NCBI GenBank assembly: GCA_026315105.1 | Contig: CM048745.1 | Coordinates: 153,595,323-153,659,322 of the forward strand | From: Locusta migratoria | Lineage: Eukaryota; Arthropoda; Insecta; Orthoptera; Acrididae | Direction: 5' to 3' | Length of the DNA: 64,000 bases | Part shown: positions 1 to 11,300 of the stretch, piece after piece | How the letters are laid out: each line of letters begins with the position of its first letter | Numbering within the stretch: the stretch's first letter is position 1 | Position numbers and translations under genes: made by a program | Notes under the pieces: model-generated | What the model saw: the letters and a program-made list of their open reading frames with translations, nothing else | Databases searched by the model: none | What the model was told of the DNA's origin: nothing

Positions 1-505
1 TTATGAGTACGACGTTCTGTGATCTGTTGTTTAACGTCTGCCCGTAAATACGGTATATCATTGTTGTAATAGGTACCGTGTTTGGCTTGTTAGGCCCTGG
101 TGGGGACATTCCTCAACCAATGTGCCTGCTCTTCCAGGAAAGTGTTCCTTGCTACCTTGATGATCAAAGTTTACTGTAATTTGCTAGTTCCTCTCTGTGT
201 GTATTTTCTTTTGTGTGATGACTCAGTGCTTACTGCCCAATTTAGTTTCTCAAAGAAATGACACCTCTTTACCCCGCCGTTGGAGGAAGCACAACTGCTC
301 ATGAATCAACTGTGCTCTAGTCTCACATGGATAGACGTTCTGCAGTGATTTTAGGGCACTAAGAGAAATGGGTTGATTATAAATCGTCTGCCCTGAACAC
401 ACCGGATTAGTTCTAGTGCTTTGAGGATGACATGCAGCTCTGCTGAAAAAATCAAGTAGCCGGTCGGCAGGTGAATATTCAGGACACCATGAGGTACACT
501 ATTGA
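1..505. other. unassigned sequence
   Basis: I recognise no gene or repeat here. Both strands are full of stops and there is no low-complexity tract. Confidence 0.5.
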
Positions 506-702
506 GCCGCGGAGGAGTAGCCGAGCGGTCTAAAGCACCTCGCTGCGGAGCGCGCGGTTGCTCGCCGTGGAGGTTCGAGTCCTACCTGGGGCATGGGTGT
601 GTGTGTTTGTCCGTAGGTTAGTTTACCTAGATTTAAGTAGTTTGTAAGCTACGGACTGATGACCACGCAGTTTGGTCCGATAGATTTACAGACATTTGAA
701 CG
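506..702 (+). repeat. tRNA-derived SINE
   Basis: The head resembles a tRNA: box A-like 'gtagccgagcggtctaaagc' and box B-like 'ggttcgagtcc'. It is followed by 'gggcatg' and by the body and tail shared with the other SINEs in the window ('taagtagtttgtaag', 'actgatgacc', 'agatttacagacatttgaac'). This copy has the 'cctcgctgcggagcgcgcgg' head variant, unlike the 'ggcgctccagtcacggtctg' head of most copies. It has no coding capacity. A TSD is not obvious. Confidence 0.85.
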
Positions 703-1330
703 TAGACTATTGAGACCCCTTGGTTGGATCCGTCAGTGTGCAACACTGTAAAATCGTGATGCCTACCTAAAATGTTATAAAATTAAGACTGAAATGAAAT
801 GTCAGGGGTGCAATCGTTTCTAAAATTCTACAAAATGAGCCAAGGTGGAAATCTCCTCCAACCACGACGTAAAACATTAAAACCTGCCACACCCATATCT
901 AAAAAAAAAAAAACAATCCTTAGTGCGAATCTCAAAAGGCCTCGTTGCTCGTAACCGATTACGAAAATGCTTTTCAATAGGAGGTCGAGCAACGGTATGG
1001 TATGCAGGTGTATACGGCGCGGACAGTATGGTATACGCCTGGCGCATTAAGAAGAACTGTCGCCATAGTGGCAGCCAAGCAACCTCAGCGCAGAGACTTA
1101 GTATAGGTATTGTATTGGTGTGGAGTCTGTTCTTTCGGACGTCCGACCACACCAATACAATAAATAATAAACGCGACGACGGCATTAGCTTCAGTTATTT
1201 CACCACAGATGCGGTCATACGTCCGACCTCGCACGGGAATTCTTAATGGCAAGTGTAAAAAGGCTTGAACGATAGAGGCGCTACAAACACAGCGTGCGAC
1301 TTGTGAGAATTTGAGACGGACGGGAGGCGA
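703..1330. other. unassigned sequence with palindrome
   Basis: No recognisable gene. There is a 107-residue open frame on the plus strand with no domain I know, and I treat it as chance. The stretch contains the palindrome listed separately. Confidence 0.4.
1111..1159. repeat. interrupted palindrome
   Basis: The 13-bp arms tgtattggtgtgg (1111-1123) and ccacaccaataca (1147-1159) are perfect reverse complements. The 23-bp centre itself contains the perfect palindrome tcggacgtccga (1135-1146). It could be a cruciform-forming relic of a mobile element. No function is visible. Confidence 0.75.
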
Positions 1331-1408
1331 GCACGGGTAGCTAAGTGGTTAAGGTAACACCTGGTCCGAAGCGGGAGATCCGGGTTTGATTCCCGGTCCG
1401 GCTCACAT
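1331..1408 (+). repeat. tRNA-like SINE head, not a functional tRNA
   Basis: There is a box A-like 'gggtagctaagtggttaagg' and a perfect T-arm 'ccgggtttgattcccgg'. I could not pair a 7-bp acceptor stem: 'gcacggg' does not complement the bases after the T-arm. It is therefore a tRNA-derived repeat head or decayed tRNA pseudogene rather than a working tRNA. It lies directly outside the left end of the large inverted-repeat element. Confidence 0.5.
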
Positions 1409-1411
1409 TTT

Positions 1412-2538
1412 TCATATATTGATTTTACTGTTGGAATTGTTGAGAGGCTGTGTGAGCCACAGAGACGCACTCCAGGGTGAGAAATAGAGACCATTGCAGA
1501 TAACAGGCTAAAACAGACACGTATATCTTACGAGATGTAGGCACTAAAGAAATCTCCTATCGAACTGCTGATGCCCTCGGCCACCGTCCCAGGGTGGAGG
1601 TTACCTTTCGGAGAAGATGGACGTAACTTCATATAGCGTCTAGACGCTGTTGTAGGACGTTACATTAGTACTTGGTGGCCAACAGGCACGTTTTAATGTA
1701 CGTAGCAAAGTTGATACCAGTCACCTGGGAACAGCAACGTCAGTGGTTCCACGAGGCTAGAGTGAGAGGGTAAAGAAGAAAAACTGCGAGTTAGCAACTC
1801 CCCTGAGGCGTGGCCTAAGGCGGAGCCTAAGGTGTGGCCAACTGACGTAAAACATTGTTGTTGTTGCCTATATTGGGTAGCGTCGTGACGTTTTACTTTC
1901 AGCTGAACAATGTTGCTACCAAGTATGGGTTTTGTTAGTGCACAAACATGCCACCTCCCCATCCGGGGAATAGCAGAAAGGACAGGGCTGAAACATGGTT
2001 CGCTAGAGGACTCAGAGAGAGGGCAAGCCACAATTTAGATTGGTTGAACCAAGCAGCGGCCAATAGGAAATTGTTAACAGTCGGAAAGTAGGGAAAAGAG
2101 GTGCGCCCACACCGGCCGTTAAAACCCCCGGTTTTTTGATCAAGAGGGGAGTTCTCAGTCAGACGAGTCGGGCGCCAGCCCGTGACTATCGCCGTCGGCC
2201 TCGGGGTGCTCCATGACAGTCTGTTTCTCGCGGGGAGTGCGTCTGTCTAGGGGATGCTGCTAGGGAACGTAATTACTGGCTTCTGTTGTAGCAAACGATT
2301 TCTACTTCTTGTTTTTTAAAATAACTAACCCCAGCGTAGTAGACTTAGTACGGGATACAATAAATTCAATGCAAGGTACCTAGGAGTTCCATAAAGTTTC
2401 CTAACAAGTATCCTCTCGAGTCCCGAAATCCGCATCTCTAGTAGATGCCTGTACTGTCTCTCTACAATCACTCCTTTGCGCTCGGGATATGCAGACTGAC
2501 CTTGCTACCTCTTCCCTCTTTCCTATGTAGGACACGAC
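1412..2538. repeat. left arm of the large inverted repeat
   Basis: It starts at 'tcatatattgattttactg' and ends at 'tcctatgtaggacacgac'. A 112-residue open frame on the minus strand (1693-2031) has a counterpart in the other arm, but the differences between the two do not favour silent sites, so I do not call it a gene. Confidence 0.85.
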
Positions 2539-2889
2539 ACATTTTCACTTGAGCCATTGCTTAATTTCAATGCCCAAATGCAGCCACTGTCAATCGTTTT
2601 TTTCCTATCCTTCTTCCTTCCTTTCCTTTAACAATCATTTGCAAAGACTTAGTAAAGGGCTGGTCCGTAATGCCCCAGTGGACAGCAGAATCTTTGACGT
2701 CTTTAATATGAGGTCTTGTAGATCCATTCACCATGCACCCGTTGAAAGCATTCCGCCCCTGCTATACTTTAGAGGAATTTCTTGACAGAGAAGCGACGGT
2801 CACGGGGTCAGCTCACCGCCCTCTCTCCCTAGCGTTGCAAGTCGTGGCTCATACATTAGATTCCATAGCGGGAAAGCTGAACAGTTAAA
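2539..2889. other. left centre of the inverted-repeat element
   Basis: Single-copy sequence between the left arm and the inserted LINE. No recognisable gene. Confidence 0.4.
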
Positions 2890-2919
2890 ATATGAACACG
2901 CCAACATTTCCAGCTTTCG

Positions 2920-4762
2920 ATGGTACGCCTTTTTGAAGTCGAGAAGTGGGATGGCAGGCAAAAGTCAGTAGAGATTCGTGTGTCTATAAAAAGATCTATG
3001 CGCGAAGCATACAATAATTATCACAGCCATACCTTGCCAAAAGATCTTTCAGAGAACCCGAAAAAATTCTGGTCCTATGCGGGTCAAAGCCCACTGTCCA
3101 GTCACTTGTTGATCATTCCGGGGCAGTAATAGAAGAAAGCAAAGCTGAAGTTCTACATTTAACCTTTAAGAAATCTTTCACGCAGGAGAACCGCACAAAT
3201 ATACCATCATTTGATCAACGTACTAATTCCGAAATGGGGGGGGGGATAGTAACAGGTATTTCCGGAGTAGAGAAGCAGCTGAGAGAGCTAAATACGAAAA
3301 AGTCTGCTGGGCCGGATGCAATACCAGTTCGGTTTTACAAAGGCTATTCTGCGGCATTACCCCCCTACTTAGCTTGCATTTATCGCGAATCTATAATTCA
3401 GCGCAAAGTTCCTAGTGATTGGAGAAAAGCGCAGGTGACTGCCATTTATAAGAAAGGAAAGAGAACTGACCCACACAAATACATGCCAATATCGTTGACA
3501 TCAGTTTCAAGTAGAATTTTAGAGCATTTTCTCAGTCGAATATAGTAAATTTCCTTGAAACGGAAAAGCTTCTTGCTATGAATCAGCACGGGTTTAGGAA
3601 ACATTGTTCATGTGAAACTCAGCTTTCCCTTTTCTCAGATGACATCTTGCGAGCCATGGATGAAGGGCAGCAGGCGGATTGTGTTTTTCTCGACTTCAAA
3701 AAGGCGTTCGACGCGGTGCCACACTGCAGACTGCTAACGAAGATACGAGCTTATGGAATAGGTTCACAGATTTGTGACTGGCTGGAAGACTTCCTAAGTA
3801 ACAGAACGCAGTTCAAATGTTCAAATGTTTGTTAAGCTTATGGGACTTAACTACGGGGTCATCAGTCCCTAAACTTACAAACTACTTATGAACTACTTAC
3901 GAACTAGGACGGGACAAATATCCATGCCCGAGGGGGGATTCGAACCCCCGACCGTAGTGGCCGTGCAGACCGTGACTGCAGCGCCTCAGTCCCCGCGGCC
4001 ACCGCGGCCGGCACAGAACGCAGTACGTTGTTCTCGACGGCGAGTGGTCAGCAGAGACGAGTGTATCGTCAGGCGTGCCCCAGGGATAGTGTGATAGTAC
4101 CGCTATTATTTTCTATCTATATAAATGATCTGATGGACAGAGTAAGTTGAAATTTGCGGCTGTTTGCTAATGATGCTGTGGTGTATGGGAGGGTGTCGTC
4201 TTTAACTGACTGTTATAGCATACAGGATGACTTCGACAAAATTGCTAATTGGTGCGAAGAATGGCTACTAGCTCTCAATGTAGAAAAATGTAAGGTGATG
4301 CGCATGAGTAGGAAAAACAATCCTATAATGTTCGAATACAGCATTAGTAGTGATCTCTTTGATGCTGTCGTGTCGTTCAAATACCTAGGCGTAACATTGC
4401 AGAGCGATATGAAGTGGAACGAACATGTAAGGACAGTTGTGAGTAAGGCGGACAGCCCACTTCGGTTTATTGGGAGAATTTTGGGAAGATGTACTTCACC
4501 TGTAAAGGAGACCGTGTATAAAACGCTTGTACGACCACGTCTTGAGTATTGCTCAAGTGTTTGGGACCCACAGCAGATCAGTTTAAAGGAAGACATAGAG
4601 GCAGTTCATAGGCGAGTAGCTAGATTTGTTACCGGTAGGTTCGACCAATGCGCGAGTGTCACGGAAATGCAACTCAATTGGGGATCGCTGGAGGAAAGAC
4701 GACGTTATTTTCGTGAATTCCTGTTGAGTAAATTTAGAGGGCCGAAATTTGAAGCTGAGTAG
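2920..4762 (+). pseudogene. reverse transcriptase of CR1-like LINE, broken
   Basis: In a live LINE this protein copies the element RNA at a nicked target. In order the sequence shows a pre-RT linker ('LSENPKKFWSYAG'), RT fingers ('KSAGPDAIP', 'DWRKAQVTAIYKKGKR'), then 'NQHGFRKHCSCETQL', 'VFLDFKKAFDAVPH' with the first catalytic Asp, 'SSGVPQG' directly after the SINE, and the palm motif written here as FANDAVVYG. That motif is normally FADD, so a key Asp is changed to Asn. The thumb follows ('VSFKYLGVTLQSDMKWNEHV') and then a C-terminal 'RPRLEYCSSVWDP' region. Frameshifts near 3130, 3550 and 4090 and the inserted SINE destroy it. Confidence 0.85.
3813..4012 (-). repeat. SINE inserted in LINE RT
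   Basis: Complete SINE in minus orientation. It is flanked by perfect 12-bp target-site duplications acagaacgcagt at 3801-3812 and 4013-4024. The head has 'gccggccgcggtggc' and box B 'gggttcgaatcccc'. It interrupts the LINE RT between the 'FLSNRTQ' and 'SGVPQG' blocks. Confidence 0.95.
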
Positions 4763-4973
4763 TAGGATCTTGCTGCCGCCTACGTGCATTTCGCGTAAAG
4801 ATCACAAAGACAAGAGAAATTAGGGCTCGTACGGAGGCATATAGGCACTCTTTTTTTCCTCGTTCCATTTGGGAGTGGAATAGGAAAGGAAATGCCTATC
4901 AGTGGTACAGTGTACCCTCCGCCACGCACCTTACGGTGAAATGCGGAGTATGTATGTAGATGTAGATGTAGAC

Positions 4974-5580
4974 TTTGGAACCAAGGCTAAATTATGTACA
5001 GGGACTGAAACATTTCCTGTTCCAGGGGGTTTTGCGAAAAACCGACGTCGGACCTTTCTCTCAGCAACAGGTGTTCCCGGATGTATCGTTTAATTCAGCA
5101 ATTAAACCGTGAACAGTTGCGTCAAGATCATTCATACACCCATATTAAGAACTTCATAAGCAACACACGTTACCTTCACCCTTTCGTGTCGTAAGTTCTC
5201 GGATCAGACACATCACGAATGGAATACGACGCTACAGGGTCTCTACCGCGGGTGCAAATTCAGGTGTGCCAACGTTGCCTGCAAGCAGTCCTACGCTCCT
5301 TCATTGTTTCGCGATATGGTGGTGTTCTACGCTCCTGACAACGGTGAGAATTTGTAGTTACAAGACCCGTCCCTCGACACCTGTCACCCGCTCATCCGGG
5401 CCTTTGAACAGGTTCACCGGCTACAGCCACGAGCAGCTGAGTGGGAGGGGGTAATTGTCTAGCTCGTCAGAGCTCTGCATGCTTAGGTAAGCCTGACACA
5501 ACAAGTGTGGCAGTATCCAAAGCGAAAGTTTCGCCTCAACAGCCACGCATCTCATCATCATGCAGCACGCCTGAAGATCT
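4974..5580. other. right centre of the inverted-repeat element
   Basis: Single-copy sequence between the LINE 3' end and the right arm. Short open frames only, none recognised. Confidence 0.4.
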
Positions 5581-6708
5581 GTCGTGTCCTACATAGGAAA
5601 GAGGGAAGAGGTAGCAAGGTCAGTCTGCATATCCCGAGCGGAAAGGAGTGACTGCAGAGAGACAGTACAGGCATCTACCAGAGATGCTGATTTCGGGACT
5701 CGAGAGGATATTTGTTTAGGAAACTTTATGGAACTCCTAAGTACCTTGCATTGAATTTATTGCATCCCATGCTACGTCTACTACACTGGGGTTAGTTATT
5801 TTAAAAAACAAGAAGTAGAAATCGTTTGCCACAACAGAAGCCAGTAATTACGTTCCCTAGCAGCATCCCCTATACAGACGCATTCCCCGCGAGAAACAGA
5901 CTGTCATGGAGCACCCCGAGGCCGACGGCGATAGTCACGGGCTGGCGCCCGACTCGTCTGACTGAGAACTCCCCTCTTCATACAAAAACCGGGGGTTTTA
6001 ACGGCCGGTGTGGGCGCACCTCTTTTCCCCACTTTCCGACAGTTAACAATTTCCTATTGGCCGCTGCTTGGTTCAGCCAATCTAAATTGTGGCTTGCCCT
6101 CTCTCTGAGTCCTCTAGCGAACCACGTTTCAGCCCTGTCCTCTCTGCCATTCCGCGGGTGGGGAGGTGTCTTGTTTGTGCACTAACAAAATCCATACTTT
6201 GTAGCAACATTGTTCAGCTGAAAGTAAAACGTCACGACGCTACCCAATATGGGCAACAACAACAATGTTTTACGTCAGTTGGCCACACCTTAGGCTCCGC
6301 CTTAGGCCACGCCTCAGGGGAGCTGCTAACTTGCAGTTTTTCTTCTTTACCCTCTCACTCTAGCCTTGTGGAACCACTGACGTTGCTGTTCCCAGGTGAC
6401 TGGTATCAACTTTGCTACGTACATTAAAACGTGCCTGTTGGCCACCAAGTACTAATGTAACGTCTTACAACAGCGTCTAGACGCTATATGAAGTTACGCC
6501 CATCTTCTCCGCAAGGTAACCTCCACCCCGGGACGGTGGCTGAGGGCATCAGCAGGTCGCTAGGAGATTTCTTTAGTGCCTACATCTGGTAAGATATACG
6601 TGTCTGTTTTAGCCTGTTATCTGAAATGATCTCTATTTCTCAGCTTGGAGTGCGTCTCTGTGGCTCATACAGCCTCTCAACAATTCCAACAGTAAAATCA
6701 ATATATGA
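5581..6708. repeat. right arm of the large inverted repeat
   Basis: Reverse complement of 1412-2538, running from 'gtcgtgtcctacatagga' to 'caatatatga'. Differences to the left arm are scattered single bases. Confidence 0.85.
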
Positions 6709-7139
6709 CAGATTGAGGTTTATTTTATATAGATAGGGTTACCTTCCTCGCGACCTGGGTGGTCAAGCAAAGATCCTCATTCCCTGAGACCTACAACGCC
6801 ACAGCCGCGGCGGAGTGGCCGAACGCATTGAGGTGCTATGCTGGGTCTATCTCGCGGCAATACGCACTTGGCTGTTCGGGCGTTTAGCTGCCGGAACCTT
6901 ACGTCACGTGACTGTCCCATACGTAATCACAAGGCTGCAGTCAAGGTGGTTAGAATATTTGGCTGCAGTCCTCCTCCTAACGGAATTTGTTGTTGAAACT
7001 AGTGAAGAATTCAGTTTAATGTGAGCTGTGTAATTCCCATCTCATCTACAGTAAACAAAACGGGGTAAAAGTTAAGCAATAATCCGTCACTGGCGCTGCA
7101 CTCACTACCCCTCCAAGACGGCCTCGGTCGAGTTATCCG
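6709..7139. other. unassigned sequence with SINE-head fragment
   Basis: Around 6802-6850 'gcggagtggccgaacgcatt' and 'gaggtgctatgct' match the head of the SINE at 62504. No body or tail follows, so it is a truncated fragment. Otherwise nothing was recognised. Confidence 0.45.
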
Positions 7140-7239
7140 ATGTAAGTCCGTGTTCGTTCTCTCCTATCGTCCCTCGAATCACAACCACTCCCTGCCCCTT
7201 TCCAATATTCCTTTCAAACCTCTCCTTGGTCCATTCCCC

Positions 7240-7656
7240 GTTTGCAGCTTTGTCTGGATCTGTCCCATACATCAAAGGACTCCGTTTCTCCAACACAACT
7301 CCGTCACCAGTACCTGCATCTCTTCAACTCTTTCCGTGGTGCTGAAGCCATTTATACTGACGGGTCCCTAGCAGACGGTCGTGCTGGGTATGCATGTCTC
7401 CATGGTAACCATGTCGAACAGCATTCATTACCCCCGTGAAAGTAGTGTCTTTACTGCAGAGCTGGTCGCTATCCTCAAGGCTCTAGAACATCTCCGAGCC
7501 TGCCCCAGGGGGTCATTTGTCATCTGTAGTGACTCCCTGAGTGGCTTGCAGGCACTCGACCAGTTCTTCCCTCATCACCCGTTAGTGCAGTCCATTCAAG
7601 ACGCTACCTACTCTCTTGGCAAATCTGGCCGATGTGTGGTCTTCCTGTGGACCCCT
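7240..7656 (+). pseudogene. LINE RNase H domain, N-terminal part
   Basis: The RNase H domain degrades the RNA strand of the DNA/RNA hybrid. Visible motifs are 'AIYTDGS' (first catalytic Asp), 'ESSVFTAELVAILKAL' (Glu) and 'FVICSDSLSGLQAL' (second Asp), then 'CVVFLWTP', where the Gypsy LTR cuts in. A frameshift lies near 7430. The remaining part of the domain resumes at 13636. Confidence 0.85.
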
Positions 7657-8105
7657 TGTGGTGTCGCACAAGTACAAAGTGCGCGCCACCTACTTTCGCC
7701 GCGCGCCGCCATGCACGCACGGCGCGGCGATCTCACGACGACAGCCACGAGCGCCCTCTGCTGGAACGCCGCTCGTGGCCACCACTGAAGAACACCGGGC
7801 ACTTCGGACTGAGATAGCAACGAGTTAGGACCTTCGTAATCCGATAGGCACGAGTGAAGACTTTGCTATTGTACAGGCACTAGGCAGGCCTCTAACAACT
7901 ATGTATCAACATTCTGCAGTACTATGTAAAAGTTAAGTATTGTTACATTCTGTGCAATATATCTCTTTCTAATTTACTCGAGTGTTTATAGTTTCTGGCT
8001 GCTCCCCTCCGTACCTGCACCAGTGTGTCGGTCTCGTTCCACTCGGCCACCGACACCTACGACGAGGCTGGGACACAAAAGCGGCGACGAAGTCGGGACA
8101 CAAAA
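7657..8105 (+). repeat. 5' LTR of Gypsy element
   Basis: 449 bp, starting 'tgtggtgtcgcacaag' and ending 'gtcgggacacaaaa'. I see no difference from the 3' LTR over the full length. The first half is GC-rich and includes 'gccgcgcgccgccatgcacg'. I see no clear TATA box and do not assign a transcription start. Confidence 0.95.
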
Positions 8106-8106
8106 G

Positions 8107-8124
8107 TGGCGACGAGGAGTGATA
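8107..8124 (+). other. primer-binding site
   Basis: TGGCGACGAGG begins one base after the LTR, and TGG complements the CCA end of a tRNA. An arginine tRNA is plausible by analogy with 412-type elements but was not checked. Confidence 0.6.
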
Positions 8125-8338
8125 GACGAACCTTGGACCAGCCCGCTAGCAGCAGCCAGACAGCAGCAGTCGGAGCACGCAAAAATTGCTCCCGCCCACC
8201 CACCCTTATTATAAGATTTTTGGGGGAAGATATTTTGTTACATGTTTGTGGACTTTTTTGTTGCAGAGCGTCCTCTTTCATATTGCATTTGTGTTTTGTT
8301 ATAAGTTATTTTGTATACGCGGCGCCTAATCGGTCAGC

Positions 8339-11300
8339 ATGGCCACTACCCCGAACCGAAACTTAATGGAAATTATTCAGTTACAGACGGCGCAAATCAC
8401 CCAGTTGCTCCAGGCGGTGGCCGAGCTGACAGCGCGGGCAGCTAACCAACAACAACAGCCGCCGCTTCGGCAGCCCACACCTGCCGCCGCAACACTTCCT
8501 ACGTTTCGCCAATACAACGAACGTGAGGAAGAATGGAGTGATTATCTGGCGCAGTTTCAAGAACTCGTCGCGGCTCATCAACTTACAGGTCAGACTGTTA
8601 AGCATCTTTTATTGTCTGTGGTGGGCCCCAAAACTTTCGTGTTACTGCAAAAACTATTCCCGCACGCATCTCCTAGTGATGTAGACTTTGAACAAATTGT
8701 AGATGCACTGAATGCTCATTATGAGAGAAAAGTTCTTGTAGCCGCTGCACGATACCGATTTTTCAGACTTAAAAAATTACCTGAACAGTCACACCAAGAG
8801 TGGATCACCGAATTGAAGGGCTTAACCCGCCAATGTAAATTTACTTGCTCTTGTGGACTTTCGTAAAGTGACGTGATGTTGAGGGATGCGATTACGCAGA
8901 ACATTCAGGACCCCAGAATTAGAGCAGCAATTCTAAAGCAGTCTGACCCCTCATTAGACAGTGTACTGCAGCGTATAGAAGCGCATGATACTTTTGACTT
9001 AGCTGATGTAGAAATGCAAAGCCATAGTGTAAATTCAGTGCGCCGCAACGGACGCTTTCCTAGCCGTAGTTCTCAGTATAGCACTAGTGATAATTATTTT
9101 TCTAACGGCCGTGCTGAACAGACAGTGAACAGTAGCCAGTGTAAAAGTGCGACACAAAGGTCGCCCCGTAGTGTTAGACACAGTAATTTGAATAACGGGC
9201 GCCAACGCTCATTTCAGAAAAATGTACGTAAATCTTGCCCCCAGTGTGTGTCTCGCCACAAGCGTGCTCATTGCCCTAGTCGCAACGCAACCTGTTATCA
9301 ATGTGGCAAATCAGGACATGTACAGTCTGTGTGTATGCAAATTAAAAACTCAAAGAACAGTACCGTTAGAAACAGTGCTTCGCAAAGTGCGAGAACAGTT
9401 CATTCTGTAAATGTTATACGGGCTGTGGAATTGAACACTGCTTTCCTTGGATCTCAATTGCAAGAAAGTAGTTCTGCGCCTATGGGAAATCTATATAGTG
9501 CACCACGTAGCAAGCGCCGACGAGCGCGTAAAACAGTGCAACGGAAAAGGGTTCGGGACAAGCAAAATGACTATGAACAGTGTATTCCTGTAGTGAAAAT
9601 AGTGCCTTCTGCAACTGCTCCTTGTAATAGTGCCCAGTACTGTGTAGCTAGTGACAGTAGAATTGGTGTAGCTACTCAAAGTAATTTTAGTGCAGTAGCC
9701 TCGCATTGCGCGGACGCCGATCCAGCGGTAGTGTCATCTAGTGACAGTGTGGTTAATCCGCTGTGTGCCGAGTATGCGCCGCTTCCTACCGCACGCAACC
9801 CGCGCAAGCGCAGGAAACAATATGTATTAGACGTTGCACACATTCGCGCACCGGTCGTGCGCCAGAAGCACAAGCTGTTTGTTACTCTCTCTATAGAAAA
9901 TAAGACTGTGCAATTTCAGCTCGACACTGGTTCCGCTGTTACCTTAATTAATAAAGATACTTATGAACTTCTGGGTTCTCCAAAATTATCGCTGTGTCAA
10001 CAAGTGTTAACAGCTTATACAGGTGCAAATATTCCCGTGCTAGGAACATGTAGCCTGCCCGCCTCTTTTCAAGGTGTAACGAAAACAGTTGCTTTTGTTG
10101 TTCTTCAGGCCAAATCTACGCAGAACATTTTTGGAATAGATGCTTTTGACTTGTTTGGTTTATCAATTCAAAGAGATGTGCTTCAAATTTCGTCAATAGT
10201 GCCTCAGGATAAAATCAATGCATTGTGTGACAAATATAGTGACTTGTTTTCGCCGGAACTAGGTTGTGCAAAAGACTTCGTGGCACATGTAACTTTAAAA
10301 GAATCTGCAGTTCCAAAATTTCGTAAAGCTAGACCAGTGCCTATCGCAATGCGTGATACAGTTGCCGAAGAACTTAAACGTTGGCAAGATAGTGGGGTGA
10401 TTTCTTCTGTTTCTGCGAGTCAGTGGGCCTCGCCTATAGTAATTATACCCAAGCCGTCAGGAAAACTTCGTCTCTGTGCAGACTTCAAATCAACTGTCAA
10501 CAGTCAAACAATTGTCGACACTTATCCCCTGCCCAGACCTGAGGAACTGATGGACAAATTAGGACAGTCTCGCTTCTTTTCCAAGATTGATTTAGCAGAG
10601 GCATACTTACAGATTCCACTTGATGACGAGTCAAAAAAGTTTTTCGTCATTAATACTCACATGGGCCTTTTTCAGTTTCAACGCCTACCCTTTGGCAGTT
10701 CTTCCGCTCCCGCTATTTTTCAGCGTTTTTTGGAACAGCTGACAGTTTCTGTACCGTGTTGCTCGAACTATTTAGATGACATTGTGGTATCCGGACGTAC
10801 AGTTGAAGAACATTTAGCAAACCTGGAGTGCCTTTTCAAAGTTTTGACTGCAGCAGGTCTACGTTGCAATAAAGCAAAGTGTTCGTTTTTTCAAACTGAA
10901 ATAGAGTACATAGGCCATGTGATTAACGCCCAAGGAATTCATCCCTTACAGTCACATCTTCGAGCAATCAAAGACTTGCCTCCTCCTAAGAATGTGCACG
11001 AATTGCAAGCAGTAATGGGAAAGCTTAACTACTATTTCAGGTTTATTCCCAATGCCTCTCAGATTGCAGCTCCACTGCATCACTTACGTAGGAAGAATGT
11101 TCCTTTTGTATGGTCCAAAGATTGTCAGGTTGCCTTTGACAAACTAAAGTCTGCACTACTCAGTGATGCATGTTTGATTCCCTTTGACCCACAGAAGCCT
11201 GTAGTGCTAGCAGTTGACGCCTCGTCGTACGGTGTAGGCGCTGTAATCTCACATCGTATTGGATGTCACGATCGTCCTATTGCCTTTGCATCCAAGCTAC

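Larger units (their letters stand above)
2890..4973 (+). mobile_element. 5'-truncated CR1-like LINE
   Basis: It starts inside the linker before the RT domain (the endonuclease is missing) and ends in a 3' UTR with 'ccctccgccacgcacc' followed by repeated 'atgtag' units, a typical LINE 3' microsatellite. It sits inside the large inverted-repeat element and was itself later hit by a SINE at 3813-4012. The LINE copy at 45012-46240 is of the same general type. No clear TSD was found. Confidence 0.8.
1412..6708. mobile_element. large inverted-repeat element with about 1.13-kb arms
   Basis: Positions 1412-2538 and 5581-6708 are reverse complements along their whole length. In one 339-bp stretch I compared, about 13 bases differ, so identity is near 96%. 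The central 3.04 kb holds a CR1-like LINE fragment that is clearly a later insertion. Without it the element would be roughly 3.2 kb. I found no transposase in the arms or the remaining centre, and no convincing target-site duplication outside the arms. It could be a foldback-type or other non-autonomous DNA transposon with very long terminal inverted repeats, or an inverted duplication of a genomic segment. Confidence 0.7.

Noticed and set aside
1331..1408. Functional tRNA gene
   Set aside because: The T-arm is perfect but no acceptor stem can be paired. Better explained as a SINE-type tRNA-derived head.
1693..2031. 112-residue open frame in both inverted-repeat arms (also 6089-6427)
   Set aside because: Of about 13 base differences between the copies, some 8 change the amino acid, so there is no sign of selection on a protein.
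3888..4094. Open frames with 'MPEGGFEPPT' or similar (also 48968-49159, 62390-62593)
   Set aside because: They are translations of the SINE head, not proteins.
8864..8866. Programmed readthrough stop between gag and pol
   Set aside because: The stop lies before the zinc knuckle, inside Gag. Gag and Pol are otherwise in one frame, so no recoding is needed at this place.
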